IMG/VR virus record: IMGVR_UViG_3300034283_001738
Span: 1 to 59,131 of that record
Length of the DNA stretch: 59,131 nt
Origin: a virus
Reading direction: 5' to 3' (one strand)
Shown here: positions 49,338-56,920 of the stretch, in pieces
Numbering within the stretch: the stretch's first letter is position 1
Layout: each line of letters starts with the position of its first letter
The notes under the pieces: generated by a model
Database searches by the model: none
The model's input: the letters and a program-made list of their open reading frames with translations, nothing else
What the model was told of the DNA's origin: nothing
Position numbers and translations under genes: made by a program

Positions 49338-50143
49338 AACAACTATACTTTCTACATATACCAAAAACAGCTGGCATGTATGTATCTAAAAACATAAAAA
49401 GATCTTTGGAAGATAGTGGTAAAAAGAGTTATATAAGTACTTACTTCCCAAATAATAATTTTTTTCAGAATAAAACTTATATATCGATGCATGCTGGAAC
49501 ATATCCGATTGATGTAGTGCCAGGAATAGATGTTGCTACAATTATCAGAGACCCAATTTCTGCTAGAGCAAGCTACTTTAATTTCATATATAATAAGTCT
49601 TTGCATTCTAGAAATGAATATAAGGATATTAAGTATGTAGAAGATAAGTTTAAGTACTATCTTTTTGAAGATAAAAATTTTGAAATACATAATAATTATC
49701 AATCTAGGTTTATATGTAACTCAGCAGATAGCAGATCTTTTGACCCAGTTTCATTTTATAAAAATGACTGGCAAGAAATGATGAAGCCATTTTTAAAAGA
49801 GGGTAAGGCATTTACTTGGTTTGTTGAAAATAACAATACATCATTAGATAATGCAGTTAATAATATAAACAATTTTAGTATAGTAAATACTTTAGATAGA
49901 ATTGATATTTTTGAAAATAAAGTATCTGAATGGTTTAAGTCAAATCACGGAATTGAAATAGTTTTTAATAAAGATGAGGTTGTAAATAAAAGTGAAGCTG
50001 ATTATGGTTATGGACAAACTGTGACTACTCCTGATTTAATTAAAACCTTAAGTGCTGAGGAAAAAGAAAAAGTTTTAAAAAATAATTATATAGATTCATA
50101 TATATATAATTATGTAAAAGAAATTGAAAGTAAGACCCTGTGA
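49334..50143 (+). CDS. Sulfotransferase-family protein
   Basis: 269 residues from a TTG. LHIPKTAGMYVSKNI (7-21) is the 5'-PAPS-binding loop of carbohydrate sulfotransferases (HIPKTAGT), and VATIIRDPISARASYF (about 67-82) the 3'-phosphate loop (RDP...S). Transfers sulfate from PAPS to a glycan or other acceptor. C-terminal half is helical. Paralogue in function of the - strand gene at 54155. Confidence 0.75.
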   Translation: MKQLYFLHIPKTAGMYVSKNIKRSLEDSGKKSYISTYFPNNNFFQNKTYISMHAGTYPIDVVPGIDVATIIRDPISARASYFNFIYNKSLHSRNEYKDIKYVEDKFKYYLFEDKNFEIHNNYQSRFICNSADSRSFDPVSFYKNDWQEMMKPFLKEGKAFTWFVENNNTSLDNAVNNINNFSIVNTLDRIDIFENKVSEWFKSNHGIEIVFNKDEVVNKSEADYGYGQTVTTPDLIKTLSAEEKEKVLKNNYIDSYIYNYVKEIESKTL

Positions 50144-50688
50144 ATATAAACAAATCAAATGAAGAATTTAATTATAAGATGCACGGCTCTTTTGATGTGT
50201 CTGGCATTGCAGCATGCTTAGAATCATATTCTGATCAATGGCTCAGACGAGCTCGTGATGGGTTTAGCAAAACTACATCCTTTTTCATTTATGATCATCC
50301 AATCATATGGTCAATTCAAGAAAATTTTAAACCTAAAGTAATTGATAATAATAAAGAAATGCATGACCTTTTGAGTCCAATAATTACATACTTAGAGGGC
50401 ATACATAATGGAAAAGTTGCAAAGTGTTTGTTTGTAAAGTTGCCCGCAGGCGAAAATGTTGAGCCTCATGTAGACAAAATGAATTATCTTGGGGTTGTTA
50501 GAAGGCACCATATCGCAATTCAGACTAATGATCAGGTTTTGTTTTTTGTAAATAATGAGGAAAAAAATATGAAGGTTGGAGATTGTTGGGAAGTTAATAA
50601 TAACAAGGAGCATGCTGTTAAAAATTTGGGGCAAACTGACAGGATCCATTTAATGATAGACATAATGCCTAATCAGTTTATAAAATAA
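50140..50688 (+). CDS. Aspartyl/asparaginyl beta-hydroxylase-like oxygenase
   Basis: 182 residues from a GTG. VEPHVDKMNYLGVVRRHHIAIQ (HxD and RxH), MKVGDCWEVNNNKEHAVKN (distal His) and RIHLMID (Arg and His): the order and wording of the AspH/LpxO family. Hydroxylates Asp/Asn side chains or lipids in other systems. Coupled to the sulfotransferase by an overlap, so the two may act on one product. Confidence 0.78.
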   Translation: MNINKSNEEFNYKMHGSFDVSGIAACLESYSDQWLRRARDGFSKTTSFFIYDHPIIWSIQENFKPKVIDNNKEMHDLLSPIITYLEGIHNGKVAKCLFVKLPAGENVEPHVDKMNYLGVVRRHHIAIQTNDQVLFFVNNEEKNMKVGDCWEVNNNKEHAVKNLGQTDRIHLMIDIMPNQFIK

Positions 50689-50705
50689 TGTATTTGAATA
50701 TTCTA

Positions 50706-50734
50706 TTGACAACTTTAGGGTTTAATTATATACT
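50706..50734 (+). promoter_or_regulatory. Promoter with leaderless geometry
   Basis: TTGACA (50706-50711), 17-base spacer, TATACT (50729-50734); ATG at 50741 is at the expected +1. Confidence 0.75.
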
Positions 50735-50740
50735 TAACAA

Positions 50741-51100
50741 ATGAGAAATTTTTTAGATGATTCAATTGTAGAGCATAAGTCAAGGCCGCCTCTAAGATGG
50801 CTGGCTAACTGGGCGGGATCAATAGCCTCTGGTGCAATTCTAAAAGTATCATTTATGGAAGAGGATGGGTACATAGGCTGGAAGTACAATTATAATGGAT
50901 GGCTATGGGATAAGTTTTGGCCAATATACGAAAAATATGGAACAACATATAGACTAAGATTAGATTTGTCAGGAAAAGCTTGGGACGATTATGATGAAAA
51001 CGGAGTTCCATATTGGGAAAAGTTGGGTGTAGTTGATCCAGATTATTATGAATGGGATTACGAGGATGATAATGGAGATGCTTTTAGAGTAATTAAATGA
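50741..51100 (+). CDS. Trp/Tyr-rich hypothetical protein
   Basis: 119 residues with many aromatic residues (GYIGWKYNYNGWLWDKFWPIYEKYG) and an acidic C-terminus (YYEWDYEDDNGD). No family recognised. Aromatic density suggests glycan or peptide binding, but this is only an impression. Confidence 0.45.
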   Translation: MRNFLDDSIVEHKSRPPLRWLANWAGSIASGAILKVSFMEEDGYIGWKYNYNGWLWDKFWPIYEKYGTTYRLRLDLSGKAWDDYDENGVPYWEKLGVVDPDYYEWDYEDDNGDAFRVIK

Positions 51101-51282
51101 AATTTTGTATTCATGTTTACAGCGTAATGAATCAACCTCTCTGCCCAGAGTGTGGCAAACCTACACATGAAACAGATTTTCAACAACAAGTAAGGCTACA
51201 TAAGAAATGGATAGAAGACGGAAAGCATTTAGAAATGCAGTGTCCTATGGGAGGCACAATTCGTGGTTGGTGGGACATATAA
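51097..51282 (+). CDS. Small zinc-ribbon protein
   Basis: 61 residues (or 51 from an ATG at 51127). CPECG (about 16-20) and a later QCPMGG give a CxxC plus single Cys; His residues (HETD, RLHKKW) may complete a site. Similar short CPECGKPTHE proteins occur in phages. Confidence 0.45.
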   Translation: MKFCIHVYSVMNQPLCPECGKPTHETDFQQQVRLHKKWIEDGKHLEMQCPMGGTIRGWWDI

Positions 51283-51290
51283 TAAGGTTA

Positions 51291-51319
51291 TTGTCCCCTT
51301 TATTTTGAAATGGTATAAT
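51291..51319 (+). promoter_or_regulatory. Promoter with leaderless geometry
   Basis: TTGTCC (51291-51296), 17-base spacer, TATAAT (51314-51319) with TGG before it; ATG at 51327 is eight bases on. Confidence 0.65.
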
Positions 51320-51326
51320 ATTAGCT

Positions 51327-52109
51327 ATGAACAATAATCTAAAAATACACGATATGCCAGGTGGCATAATTTACATAGAAAACGCATTTCCAAGGGCTAA
51401 AGAATTTCTTGATGCAATAGAATTAGAAAATGAAAACTCTGACATACACTCAGTTGTTCCTAGTTGGAGCAAGTGGGTTGATGGATATCCTGTTTCTTTA
51501 GATCCAGAAGACTTGACCAAATGGGATCATGTTTTTCCAGATAACGAGCACTCTCATAGAGGCGTACATAAGTCATTTGATTGGGACTTAACTATAAATG
51601 AAAGAAATACTCACTGGCCTAGAATAGAAATTAAAGAAGATTACAGTGAAGCTCACTCAAGGGCATACAAATTAATAGAAATGATTGAAAATGATTATGT
51701 CGAACTTCTAAAGATATGGGCAGAAAAAACTAATAATAAGATGCCAGAAAGAATAACAAGAAATTATTGTTTGAGAAGGTACAGAGTTGGCGGAAAGATG
51801 GGGCCACATATTGATAGAAACATTCTAAATCCTAAAAATACTATGGATTGGACATCTCTTATTTATTTAGATGATGACTACGAAGGCGGAGAAATAGTTT
51901 TTGATGACTATGGATATTCAATTAAGCCAAGTGCTGGGAGCATAGTATTTCTTCCATGTTTAGCTTCGCACAGCGTCAATGAAGTCTTATCAGGTAAAAA
52001 GACATACATATTTTTATTTATGCATACTGGAACTGGAATAACAACAGCTCTAGGTGAACCCTATCATGAATTAGAGGAAAAAATAGTAGCAAGTTTAAAC
52101 GAAAAGTAA
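51327..52109 (+). CDS. 2-oxoglutarate/Fe(II) oxygenase
   Basis: 260 residues. GPHIDRNILN (HxD about 157-159), LIYLDDDYEGGEIVFDDYG, IKPSAGSIVFLPCLASHSVNE (distal His about 215) and GKKTYIFLFM (Lys/Arg region). Prolyl-4-hydroxylase-like; the wording resembles 38973. N-terminal 110 residues carry extra Trp/His segments. Own leaderless promoter. Confidence 0.83.
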   Translation: MNNNLKIHDMPGGIIYIENAFPRAKEFLDAIELENENSDIHSVVPSWSKWVDGYPVSLDPEDLTKWDHVFPDNEHSHRGVHKSFDWDLTINERNTHWPRIEIKEDYSEAHSRAYKLIEMIENDYVELLKIWAEKTNNKMPERITRNYCLRRYRVGGKMGPHIDRNILNPKNTMDWTSLIYLDDDYEGGEIVFDDYGYSIKPSAGSIVFLPCLASHSVNEVLSGKKTYIFLFMHTGTGITTALGEPYHELEEKIVASLNEK

Positions 52110-52114
52110 TTTAA

Positions 52115-52600
52115 ATGAATTTTCAGTCTGAATCTAAAAGGTCTGGGGATGAGTTCGAGGATCTTGTTCTGCTAGATCTTAAATCTCGTGGATTTATACA
52201 AATAGATAAAAACATAAGCATACCTGGAACTGGTTGTGAAGTTGATTTTTTAGCACACAAATATTACAGGCCCTGTAGTTATGCACCAGAGATGTCTATT
52301 ATTGAGTATGTAGAGTCAAAGGGTGGCAAGGCAGAAAAGGGTAAAAGGCCTGGTGCTCAAAGGACAGACAATGTAAAGAAGGCTATAGCCAATGGCGCCT
52401 TAATTAAAGCTAAGTATCCTGAAGCCTATTTTGTGGTATATTTTTCAGCAAAACCATTTACAAATAGTTCTTCTGCAGATATGATAGATACAGCGCTTTG
52501 CCATAAAATTATAGATGAAGTTAGATATATTACTGATAGAGAGTCACATAACAATCAATTAGATTTATTTAGCGATCCAGAAAGTGAAGCGGAAAAGTAG
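52115..52600 (+). CDS. Restriction-like PD-(D/E)XK nuclease
   Basis: 161 residues. GDEFEDLVLLDLKSRGF (helix with the first Glu), GTGCEVDFLAH (Asp) and IIEYVESKGG (E-x-K) give the E...D...E-x-K order of restriction-type nucleases; KRPGAQRTDNVKKAIANG is a basic helix after the core. DNA repair or host DNA degradation. Its last 24 bases occur again at 55001-55024. Confidence 0.65.
   Translation: MNFQSESKRSGDEFEDLVLLDLKSRGFIQIDKNISIPGTGCEVDFLAHKYYRPCSYAPEMSIIEYVESKGGKAEKGKRPGAQRTDNVKKAIANGALIKAKYPEAYFVVYFSAKPFTNSSSADMIDTALCHKIIDEVRYITDRESHNNQLDLFSDPESEAEK
52577..52600 (+). repeat. 24-base direct repeat, copy 1 (3' end of nuclease gene)
   Basis: Covers the codons PESEAEK and the stop of the nuclease. 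Identical to 55001-55024. Confidence 0.95.
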
Positions 52601-52608
52601 ACAGGGTA

Positions 52609-52637
52609 TTGACAGTACCTGTCTGTAATTGTATAAT
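52609..52637 (+). promoter_or_regulatory. Near-consensus promoter, leaderless geometry
   Basis: TTGACA (52609-52614), 17-base spacer, TATAAT (52632-52637); ATG of the next gene at 52646. Confidence 0.8.
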
Positions 52638-52645
52638 ATAGTAAT

Positions 52646-52777
52646 ATGAAAAAAATAATTATTTTATCTTTAGCAGCGTTCACTGCAGCATTTGGAACGT
52701 ATAGAGCATTTAAGGAGTTAGCTGATGCTATGGAAAATTGGGACATGGAGTGGGAAGAGGCGGAAGAAGCAGAATGA
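52646..52777 (+). CDS. Small membrane or secreted microprotein
   Basis: 43 residues: KKIIILSLAAFTAAFGTYRAF (hydrophobic N-terminal helix), then an acidic tail EWEEAEEAE. First gene inside the region bounded by the 24-base repeats; consensus promoter. Likely a single-pass membrane peptide. Confidence 0.55.
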   Translation: MKKIIILSLAAFTAAFGTYRAFKELADAMENWDMEWEEAEEAE

Positions 52778-52863
52778 TGTTTCTTCTGGGAATTATTTCG
52801 GTGTATATAGCAATAGTTCTGGCAAATATAACAATGCATTATTTGAAAAAACACCTGCCATGA
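52774..52863 (+). CDS. Single-TM micropeptide
   Basis: 29 residues: MMFLLGIISVYIAIVLANITMHYLKKHLP. One TM helix and a basic end; start and stop overlap neighbours by ATGA. Translated context supports it, but size is small. Confidence 0.45.
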   Translation: MMFLLGIISVYIAIVLANITMHYLKKHLP

Positions 52864-53120
52864 AGCATGAAGAGTTATTGGAGATGTTAACAAGAACACA
52901 ATATTACACTCCATTAACGAAATACAAGAACTATACTTTAGTAGACGCTTTACTATCAGTTGTTAAGCTACACAGTCCAGTATCCATACCAGGAAGGCCA
53001 GAAGGCCCAACATGGTGCGAACAATGTGCTGGAAGCAAAAGCTGTGAGGGTGGCAGATTTTATTACATGTACCCTTGTCCAACCATTCAGGCCATCTACA
53101 AAGAGCTTTCGGATGGCTAA
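52860..53120 (+). CDS. Cys-rich hypothetical protein
   Basis: 86 residues from the ATG at 52860 (ATGA overlap). KHEELLEMLTRTQYYTPLTKY, then WCEQCAGSKSCEGGRFYYMYPCPT: four cysteines (C-x2-C-x5-C...C) like a small zinc site seen in actinophage proteins. Overlaps next gene by eight bases. Confidence 0.5.
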   Translation: MKHEELLEMLTRTQYYTPLTKYKNYTLVDALLSVVKLHSPVSIPGRPEGPTWCEQCAGSKSCEGGRFYYMYPCPTIQAIYKELSDG

Positions 53121-53409
53121 GGATCCAATGCAAGAGGCATACCTGAAACATTTGAGGGAGCGGAATGTAAGGGTTGCCAGCGAGTGCTCTTTTATTGTTA
53201 AAAGATGCTCTCAGGATCCAGGTTATAAATGTGGTAAGCAGACAGTTGGGATAAATTCTGACGGTTATAGGATAAACTTTGTTTGTGAGGAACATCATCG
53301 AGATATGATTGCTCTTAGAATAGACACCAGCATGCCAGGAGTTGTGCATTACATTTATCCAGAAGGAAAAGATCCAGGCTTTATGAATATAACTCAAGAA
53401 AGAAAATAA
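53113..53409 (+). CDS. Hypothetical protein with Cys/His cluster
   Basis: 98 residues from the ATG at 53113 (upstream in-frame codons lie within the previous gene). CSFIVKRCSQ, YKCGKQ and VCEEHHRD: a C...C...C...C-x2-HH set that could bind zinc. Similar to short phage proteins with one treble-clef finger. Ends nine bases before the monooxygenase gene. Confidence 0.45.
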   Translation: MAKDPMQEAYLKHLRERNVRVASECSFIVKRCSQDPGYKCGKQTVGINSDGYRINFVCEEHHRDMIALRIDTSMPGVVHYIYPEGKDPGFMNITQERK

Positions 53410-53418
53410 AAAGTAATT

Positions 53419-54165
53419 ATGGATATATACTGGTTCGAGAGAGAATATCCTATAGACAACGGAATTTCTAACAGGGCAAAAGAGCTTGAAATGAACGGTT
53501 TTGATGGGACAATGTATCCTTATGGAACCTTTATGAGTGACTACTTTATAAGAATAGCACGTCATATAGACACTCATAGTAAATTTAAATATATTGTAGC
53601 AATAAGACCGTATGTTATATCTGCTCAATATTTAAACATGATGTGTTCTTCTCTAAATGAAATATCTGCAGGAAGGGTATCTATAAACTTTTTAACGGGA
53701 TGGGTGTTAGAAATAGAGAAGTCTTTCGGTGGTATCTTGTCAGAAGTAAATGACAGTTCTTCTAACATAGAAAGATCCAACTATATGATTGATTATGCCA
53801 AGGAGTTTAAAAAGATTTCTAAGACTCCGTTTTATATATCAACCACTAATGAGTTTGTTTTTGATGCATCAACTGACAATAATTTCCCTATGATAATACC
53901 TTATTCATGGTATAAGGTTAATAGATTTAGTTTACTTAATCAGAAATATTTAGTGTCTGTAGCTCCAGTTATATCGGAAGGCGAAAAGGGCCTGCCTAAT
54001 AATCAGGACGCAGATGTATTTACAAAACAAGAATTTTTTGACTTTTTAGATAGTTGTGAGAAAAAAGGCGTACATGGAGTTTTGATCCAAGAAGAGGGCA
54101 GGAATACCGAATACAAAAAGATACTATCTTGTGTTAACGAGTACAGAAACTCCTTTAGTCGTTAG
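53419..54165 (+). CDS. Luciferase-like flavin-dependent monooxygenase (LLM family)
   Basis: 248 residues, TIM-barrel LLM signatures: KYIVAIRPYVISAQYLNMM and LNEISAGRVSINFLTGW (about 78-96), YAKEFKKISKTPFYIS. Bacterial LLM enzymes oxidise alkanals, alkanesulfonates or other small molecules with reduced FMN. Shorter than the usual 320-360, so part of the barrel may be missing. Very unusual cargo for a phage. Converges with the - strand sulfotransferase, overlapping by 11 bases. Confidence 0.7.
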   Translation: MDIYWFEREYPIDNGISNRAKELEMNGFDGTMYPYGTFMSDYFIRIARHIDTHSKFKYIVAIRPYVISAQYLNMMCSSLNEISAGRVSINFLTGWVLEIEKSFGGILSEVNDSSSNIERSNYMIDYAKEFKKISKTPFYISTTNEFVFDASTDNNFPMIIPYSWYKVNRFSLLNQKYLVSVAPVISEGEKGLPNNQDADVFTKQEFFDFLDSCEKKGVHGVLIQEEGRNTEYKKILSCVNEYRNSFSR

Positions 54166-54901
54166 GGGACCAAAAGTACTTGTCGTTGTTCCAAACTTCT
54201 AAGTCTAGATAATTTGATTTATATATATAATCTTTATCTGATTCAGTAAGCTGATTCCATAACTTCTCGCTATTCGGGTTCACCCATTCAACATATGGAA
54301 CTTCCTCACCTAATTCAAAACTTTGTTCGATAGGAAACTGCGATTTAAGGTATTTCATGATTTTTATTCTGTTAGCTGACACATCTTGAATTCTAATTCT
54401 AAAGTTTACTCTCTCTATCTGCTTGTAAAAAAAATCATTAAAAAGTTCTGGATCTTTTGGAGAGAGGTCTATTATTGTTGAGCTTATTGAAAACGTGTCT
54501 TGATAAGTTTGGTAATGGGCCTTTGACTGTGAGTTTATTGCAAATCTTGAGCGCACTCCTTCTGAATTGTTTAAAGATTCTAAATTTTTAAAAAAATCAT
54601 CAAGGCTTGGGTTTTTATGACCAAAAGCATACTCGCTCAAGCACCTCTTGGCGGGGTCTCTCCAGGTGCTGATTATATAAGTGTTTTCTTTTATGTACTC
54701 AGACCATCCCACGTGAGAGTTTCCATTGTGAGGAGACTTGTTTTCTACCAGATCGGACTCATCTTCTTTTCCTGTCAAAAACTTTTTTTTGAAGTCTTTA
54801 TCAAATTCAGAAGGAAGGCCCAGAGGAGACAATATATTATGCCTAAAATATCTACCACCTGTTTTAGGGATATGCATAAAATAACAGTCTTTATAGTTCA
54901 T
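54155..54901 (-). CDS. Sulfotransferase-family protein on the - strand
   Basis: 248 residues. FMHIPKTGGRYFRHN (8-22) is the PAPS-binding loop and YIISTWRDPAKRCLSEYAF (about 72-90) the 3'-phosphate loop. Same family as 49334-50143 but diverged. The only - strand gene between the window start and 56983. GGAGA precedes the ATG. Lies inside the block bounded by the 24-base repeats. Confidence 0.75.
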   Translation of the reverse strand: MNYKDCYFMHIPKTGGRYFRHNILSPLGLPSEFDKDFKKKFLTGKEDESDLVENKSPHNGNSHVGWSEYIKENTYIISTWRDPAKRCLSEYAFGHKNPSLDDFFKNLESLNNSEGVRSRFAINSQSKAHYQTYQDTFSISSTIIDLSPKDPELFNDFFYKQIERVNFRIRIQDVSANRIKIMKYLKSQFPIEQSFELGEEVPYVEWVNPNSEKLWNQLTESDKDYIYKSNYLDLEVWNNDKYFWSPND

Positions 54902-54945
54902 TTATCTCCATAAATAATAAAAGCAATAATTTTATTGCTATAGTC

Positions 54946-54974
54946 AGTATATTGTTTTATATTTACTAAGTCAA
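54946..54974 (-). promoter_or_regulatory. Promoter for the - strand sulfotransferase
   Basis: On the - strand TTGACT, 17-base spacer, TATACT. The leader has an 8-bp palindrome (AGCAATAA/TTATTGCT, 54922-54939), then GGAGA before the ATG. Confidence 0.65.
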
Positions 54975-55000
54975 TATATTTATAATATAAATATAGGCGC

Positions 55001-55024
55001 CCAGAAAGTGAAGCGGAAAAGTAG
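55001..55024 (+). repeat. 24-base direct repeat, copy 2
   Basis: Exact copy of the 3' end of the nuclease gene, followed at once by the promoter of the next gene. Confidence 0.95.
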
Positions 55025-55034
55025 AAGAAAAAAA

Positions 55035-55043
55035 TAGTATAAT
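55035..55043 (+). promoter_or_regulatory. -10 promoter box, leaderless geometry
   Basis: TAGTATAAT; TATAAT ends at 55043, six bases before the ATG at 55050. Confidence 0.5.
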
Positions 55044-55049
55044 AGCCAT

Positions 55050-55250
55050 ATGACGAAATACGCATTTGAATGCCCTGCATGTGAGACCATATTATCTATA
55101 GACACATTATTGGATAAAAAGGATATCCACCATGCGCCCCCATGTCCATGCGGTAAGACCAGAATGGACTCCATAGAAAACTATGAAGTATGGGGCTGCT
55201 ATTGTGGAAAAGCTAAACACAATAATCACAGAATAAGTCATTGGGATTAA
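55050..55250 (+). CDS. Small zinc-ribbon protein
   Basis: 66 residues with CPAC (9-12), CPCG (33-36) and CYCG (50-53), plus His-rich segments (DIHHAPP, KHNNHRISH): two zinc sites possible. Unknown function. Confidence 0.5.
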   Translation: MTKYAFECPACETILSIDTLLDKKDIHHAPPCPCGKTRMDSIENYEVWGCYCGKAKHNNHRISHWD

Positions 55251-55262
55251 TCTTAGTTGACT

Positions 55263-55820
55263 ATGAATATAGATTATATCGAAGATCTATTTTCGGCTGA
55301 AGAGCTGGAAATACTAAATAACTGCATTAAAGAATCTGAATTGGTCAGCGATGATAATGAGCTCGGCAGACTAAAAATCACTCTAAACACAGTTCCTCCA
55401 GAGATAGAAAAAAAGCTGGAAAAGATCGCTAGTAACATCTTGAAGAAAGAGATGAAAACATCTCATATTCTATATGTAGAATATAGCAACAAATTTGGTC
55501 AACCAAACTTACCTCCACATTTTGATGCAGACAAGAATAGTCTGGTATTTGATTATCAGCTAGAGGCTAATACAAATTGGGATCTAGGGGTGGGAACCAA
55601 GAACTATCCACTTAAAGATAATTCAGCCTTATTATTCAATGCTAATGAAAATATACATTGGAGACCAATTAAAGAATTTAAGGACGGGGAATACGTAAGA
55701 ATGATCTTCTTCAGATTATACGATAAGAACAATAGGATAAGCTATAAGCACCTTGACTACAAACAAGGAGATCCAATATTCCAAGAAGCAATAAGGTTCA
55801 GAGAGGGTTTAAATAGATGA
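55263..55820 (+). CDS. 2-oxoglutarate/Fe(II) oxygenase-like protein
   Basis: 185 residues from the ATG at 55263 (TTG at 55257 is an alternative). NLPPHFDADKNSLVFDYQLE (HxD) and LFNANENIHWRPI (distal His), then EYVRMIFFRLYD (Arg). This short form resembles small DSBH proteins of cyanophages. The N-terminal 60 residues are helical. The last of about seven such folds in the window. Confidence 0.7.
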   Translation: MNIDYIEDLFSAEELEILNNCIKESELVSDDNELGRLKITLNTVPPEIEKKLEKIASNILKKEMKTSHILYVEYSNKFGQPNLPPHFDADKNSLVFDYQLEANTNWDLGVGTKNYPLKDNSALLFNANENIHWRPIKEFKDGEYVRMIFFRLYDKNNRISYKHLDYKQGDPIFQEAIRFREGLNR

Positions 55821-55918
55821 GTATATTATGCAAATGTGATAGATCTGCAATATTTCCAAGATGCAATAAGAATCCAGAGTATTGTCCAAAACCAGCTGAA
55901 AAGGAAGATGAGTCATGA
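55817..55918 (+). CDS. Cys-rich microprotein
   Basis: 33 residues: CKCDRSAIFPRCNKNPEYCPKPAEK with four cysteines. Overlaps both neighbours (ATGA at each side), which supports translation. Metal site or disulphide knot possible. Confidence 0.45.
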   Translation: MSILCKCDRSAIFPRCNKNPEYCPKPAEKEDES

Positions 55919-56496
55919 AGAAGTTTATGGTCGCAGATTTGATGAAAAGTGTTAGAGAAGATTTAATACTAGAGGCCATGTCCAGATATGACTTAGATAG
56001 AGCTAATGCTCAGATATTTGTCGACAATTTCCCAAACTCATCTACATGGGCTGATGTTGAGGCTACGGCAGAATTTTATGGAGTTGGAATTTTAGCTGTA
56101 GAAGATGATATGGTTGAGGCTTACTTATCTTTTGAAGAAGAAGAGCAGATAATGGTTATGGAATTGGGCGGGATTCCAGAAGCTAAAGGAGAACTAGATA
56201 GTAGCCTAGGTAAGATACTATTCTGGTTTAATATAGCACTAGGTACATTTATGTTGACTACTATATTTAAAAATGGAAATCCAGCACAATATCCAATATC
56301 TGTGTCTGAATTAAAAGAAATACGTAATGCAGAATCCTTTGGAGAATATTTTAATAAGAATATTAGAGGAGATAGCCTATATAGCGATAAAGATGGATCT
56401 TGTGGATGTATTGGCGAAGATCCAAGTAAACCAAAGAGACTTTGTCAGCCTGAAGATTTTGCCCAAATGCCACAAGAATTTAAGTCCTATCTCTAG
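55915..56496 (+). CDS. Hypothetical protein with hydrophobic centre
   Basis: 193 residues. N-terminal helical region (VREDLILEAMSRYDLDRANAQ), acidic middle (SFEEEEQIMVMELGG), hydrophobic ILFWFNIALGTFMLTTIF, and a Cys pair CGCIGE near the end. No family recognised. Last + strand gene before the convergent junction. Confidence 0.45.
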   Translation: MKKFMVADLMKSVREDLILEAMSRYDLDRANAQIFVDNFPNSSTWADVEATAEFYGVGILAVEDDMVEAYLSFEEEEQIMVMELGGIPEAKGELDSSLGKILFWFNIALGTFMLTTIFKNGNPAQYPISVSELKEIRNAESFGEYFNKNIRGDSLYSDKDGSCGCIGEDPSKPKRLCQPEDFAQMPQEFKSYL

Positions 56497-56514
56497 TATC
56501 CCCCTCCCATTTTT

Positions 56515-56553
56515 CTCCCTTGTATGGCCTTTCTAAGGCCTTTTAAAAGGGAG
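56515..56553 (+). terminator. Nested hairpin terminator of the + strand genes
   Basis: Inner hairpin GGCCTT-TCT-AAGGCC (56526-56540) followed by TTTT, inside an outer stem CTCCCTT/AAGGGAG. Ends the rightward transcription just after the last + strand gene. Confidence 0.8.
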
Positions 56554-56715
56554 TATAGTGGAGTAAAGTGGAGAATTGTACTATCAATTTTGGTCTAAAT
56601 ACTATTAATATATCTATTTAAATTTATATGAGTAATGGAGCTTTATCAAATCGTAATCGTAATGTCAATATATATCATATTGGCCAATATCTGTCAATAG
56701 CTTATATGAAATATA

Positions 56716-56772
56716 TTCTGGGAATTTTAAAAATGTGCTCGTAATAGACAATTTTGGCCCATAATTTTGATC
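56716..56772. repeat. Imperfect direct repeat, copy 1
   Basis: Shares TTCTGGGAATTT, TCGTAATAGA, TTTGGCCCATAA and TTGATC with copy 2 in the same order. Confidence 0.75.
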
Positions 56773-56862
56773 TAAATTCTGTCATATTTGTATAACATTT
56801 TGTTATATTATATATATATTCTATATAGATCTTGACAGATTTTGATCAATATGCCATCAAAT

Positions 56863-56917
56863 TTCTGGGAATTTTTATGCCCTATCGTAATAGAGAAATT
56901 TGGCCCATAAATTGATC
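56863..56917. repeat. Imperfect direct repeat, copy 2
   Basis: See copy 1 at 56716. The two copies lie 90 bases apart. Confidence 0.75.
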
Positions 56918-56920
56918 ATG

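Larger units (their letters stand above)
56554..56920. other. AT-rich non-coding convergent region with repeats
   Basis: No reading frame with coding character on either strand. It contains a roughly 55-base imperfect direct repeat (56716-56772 and 56863-56917: TTCTGGGAATTT ... CGTAATAGA ... TTTGGCCCATAA ... TTGATC), a weaker third partial copy near 56577-56601, and four TCGTAAT-like elements. Could be a replication origin, an iteron region or a packaging/regulatory locus. Confidence 0.5.

Noticed and set aside
52963-53628. 221-codon - strand frame
   Set aside because: Overlaps three coupled + strand genes including the LLM N-terminus; no ribosome site or motif.
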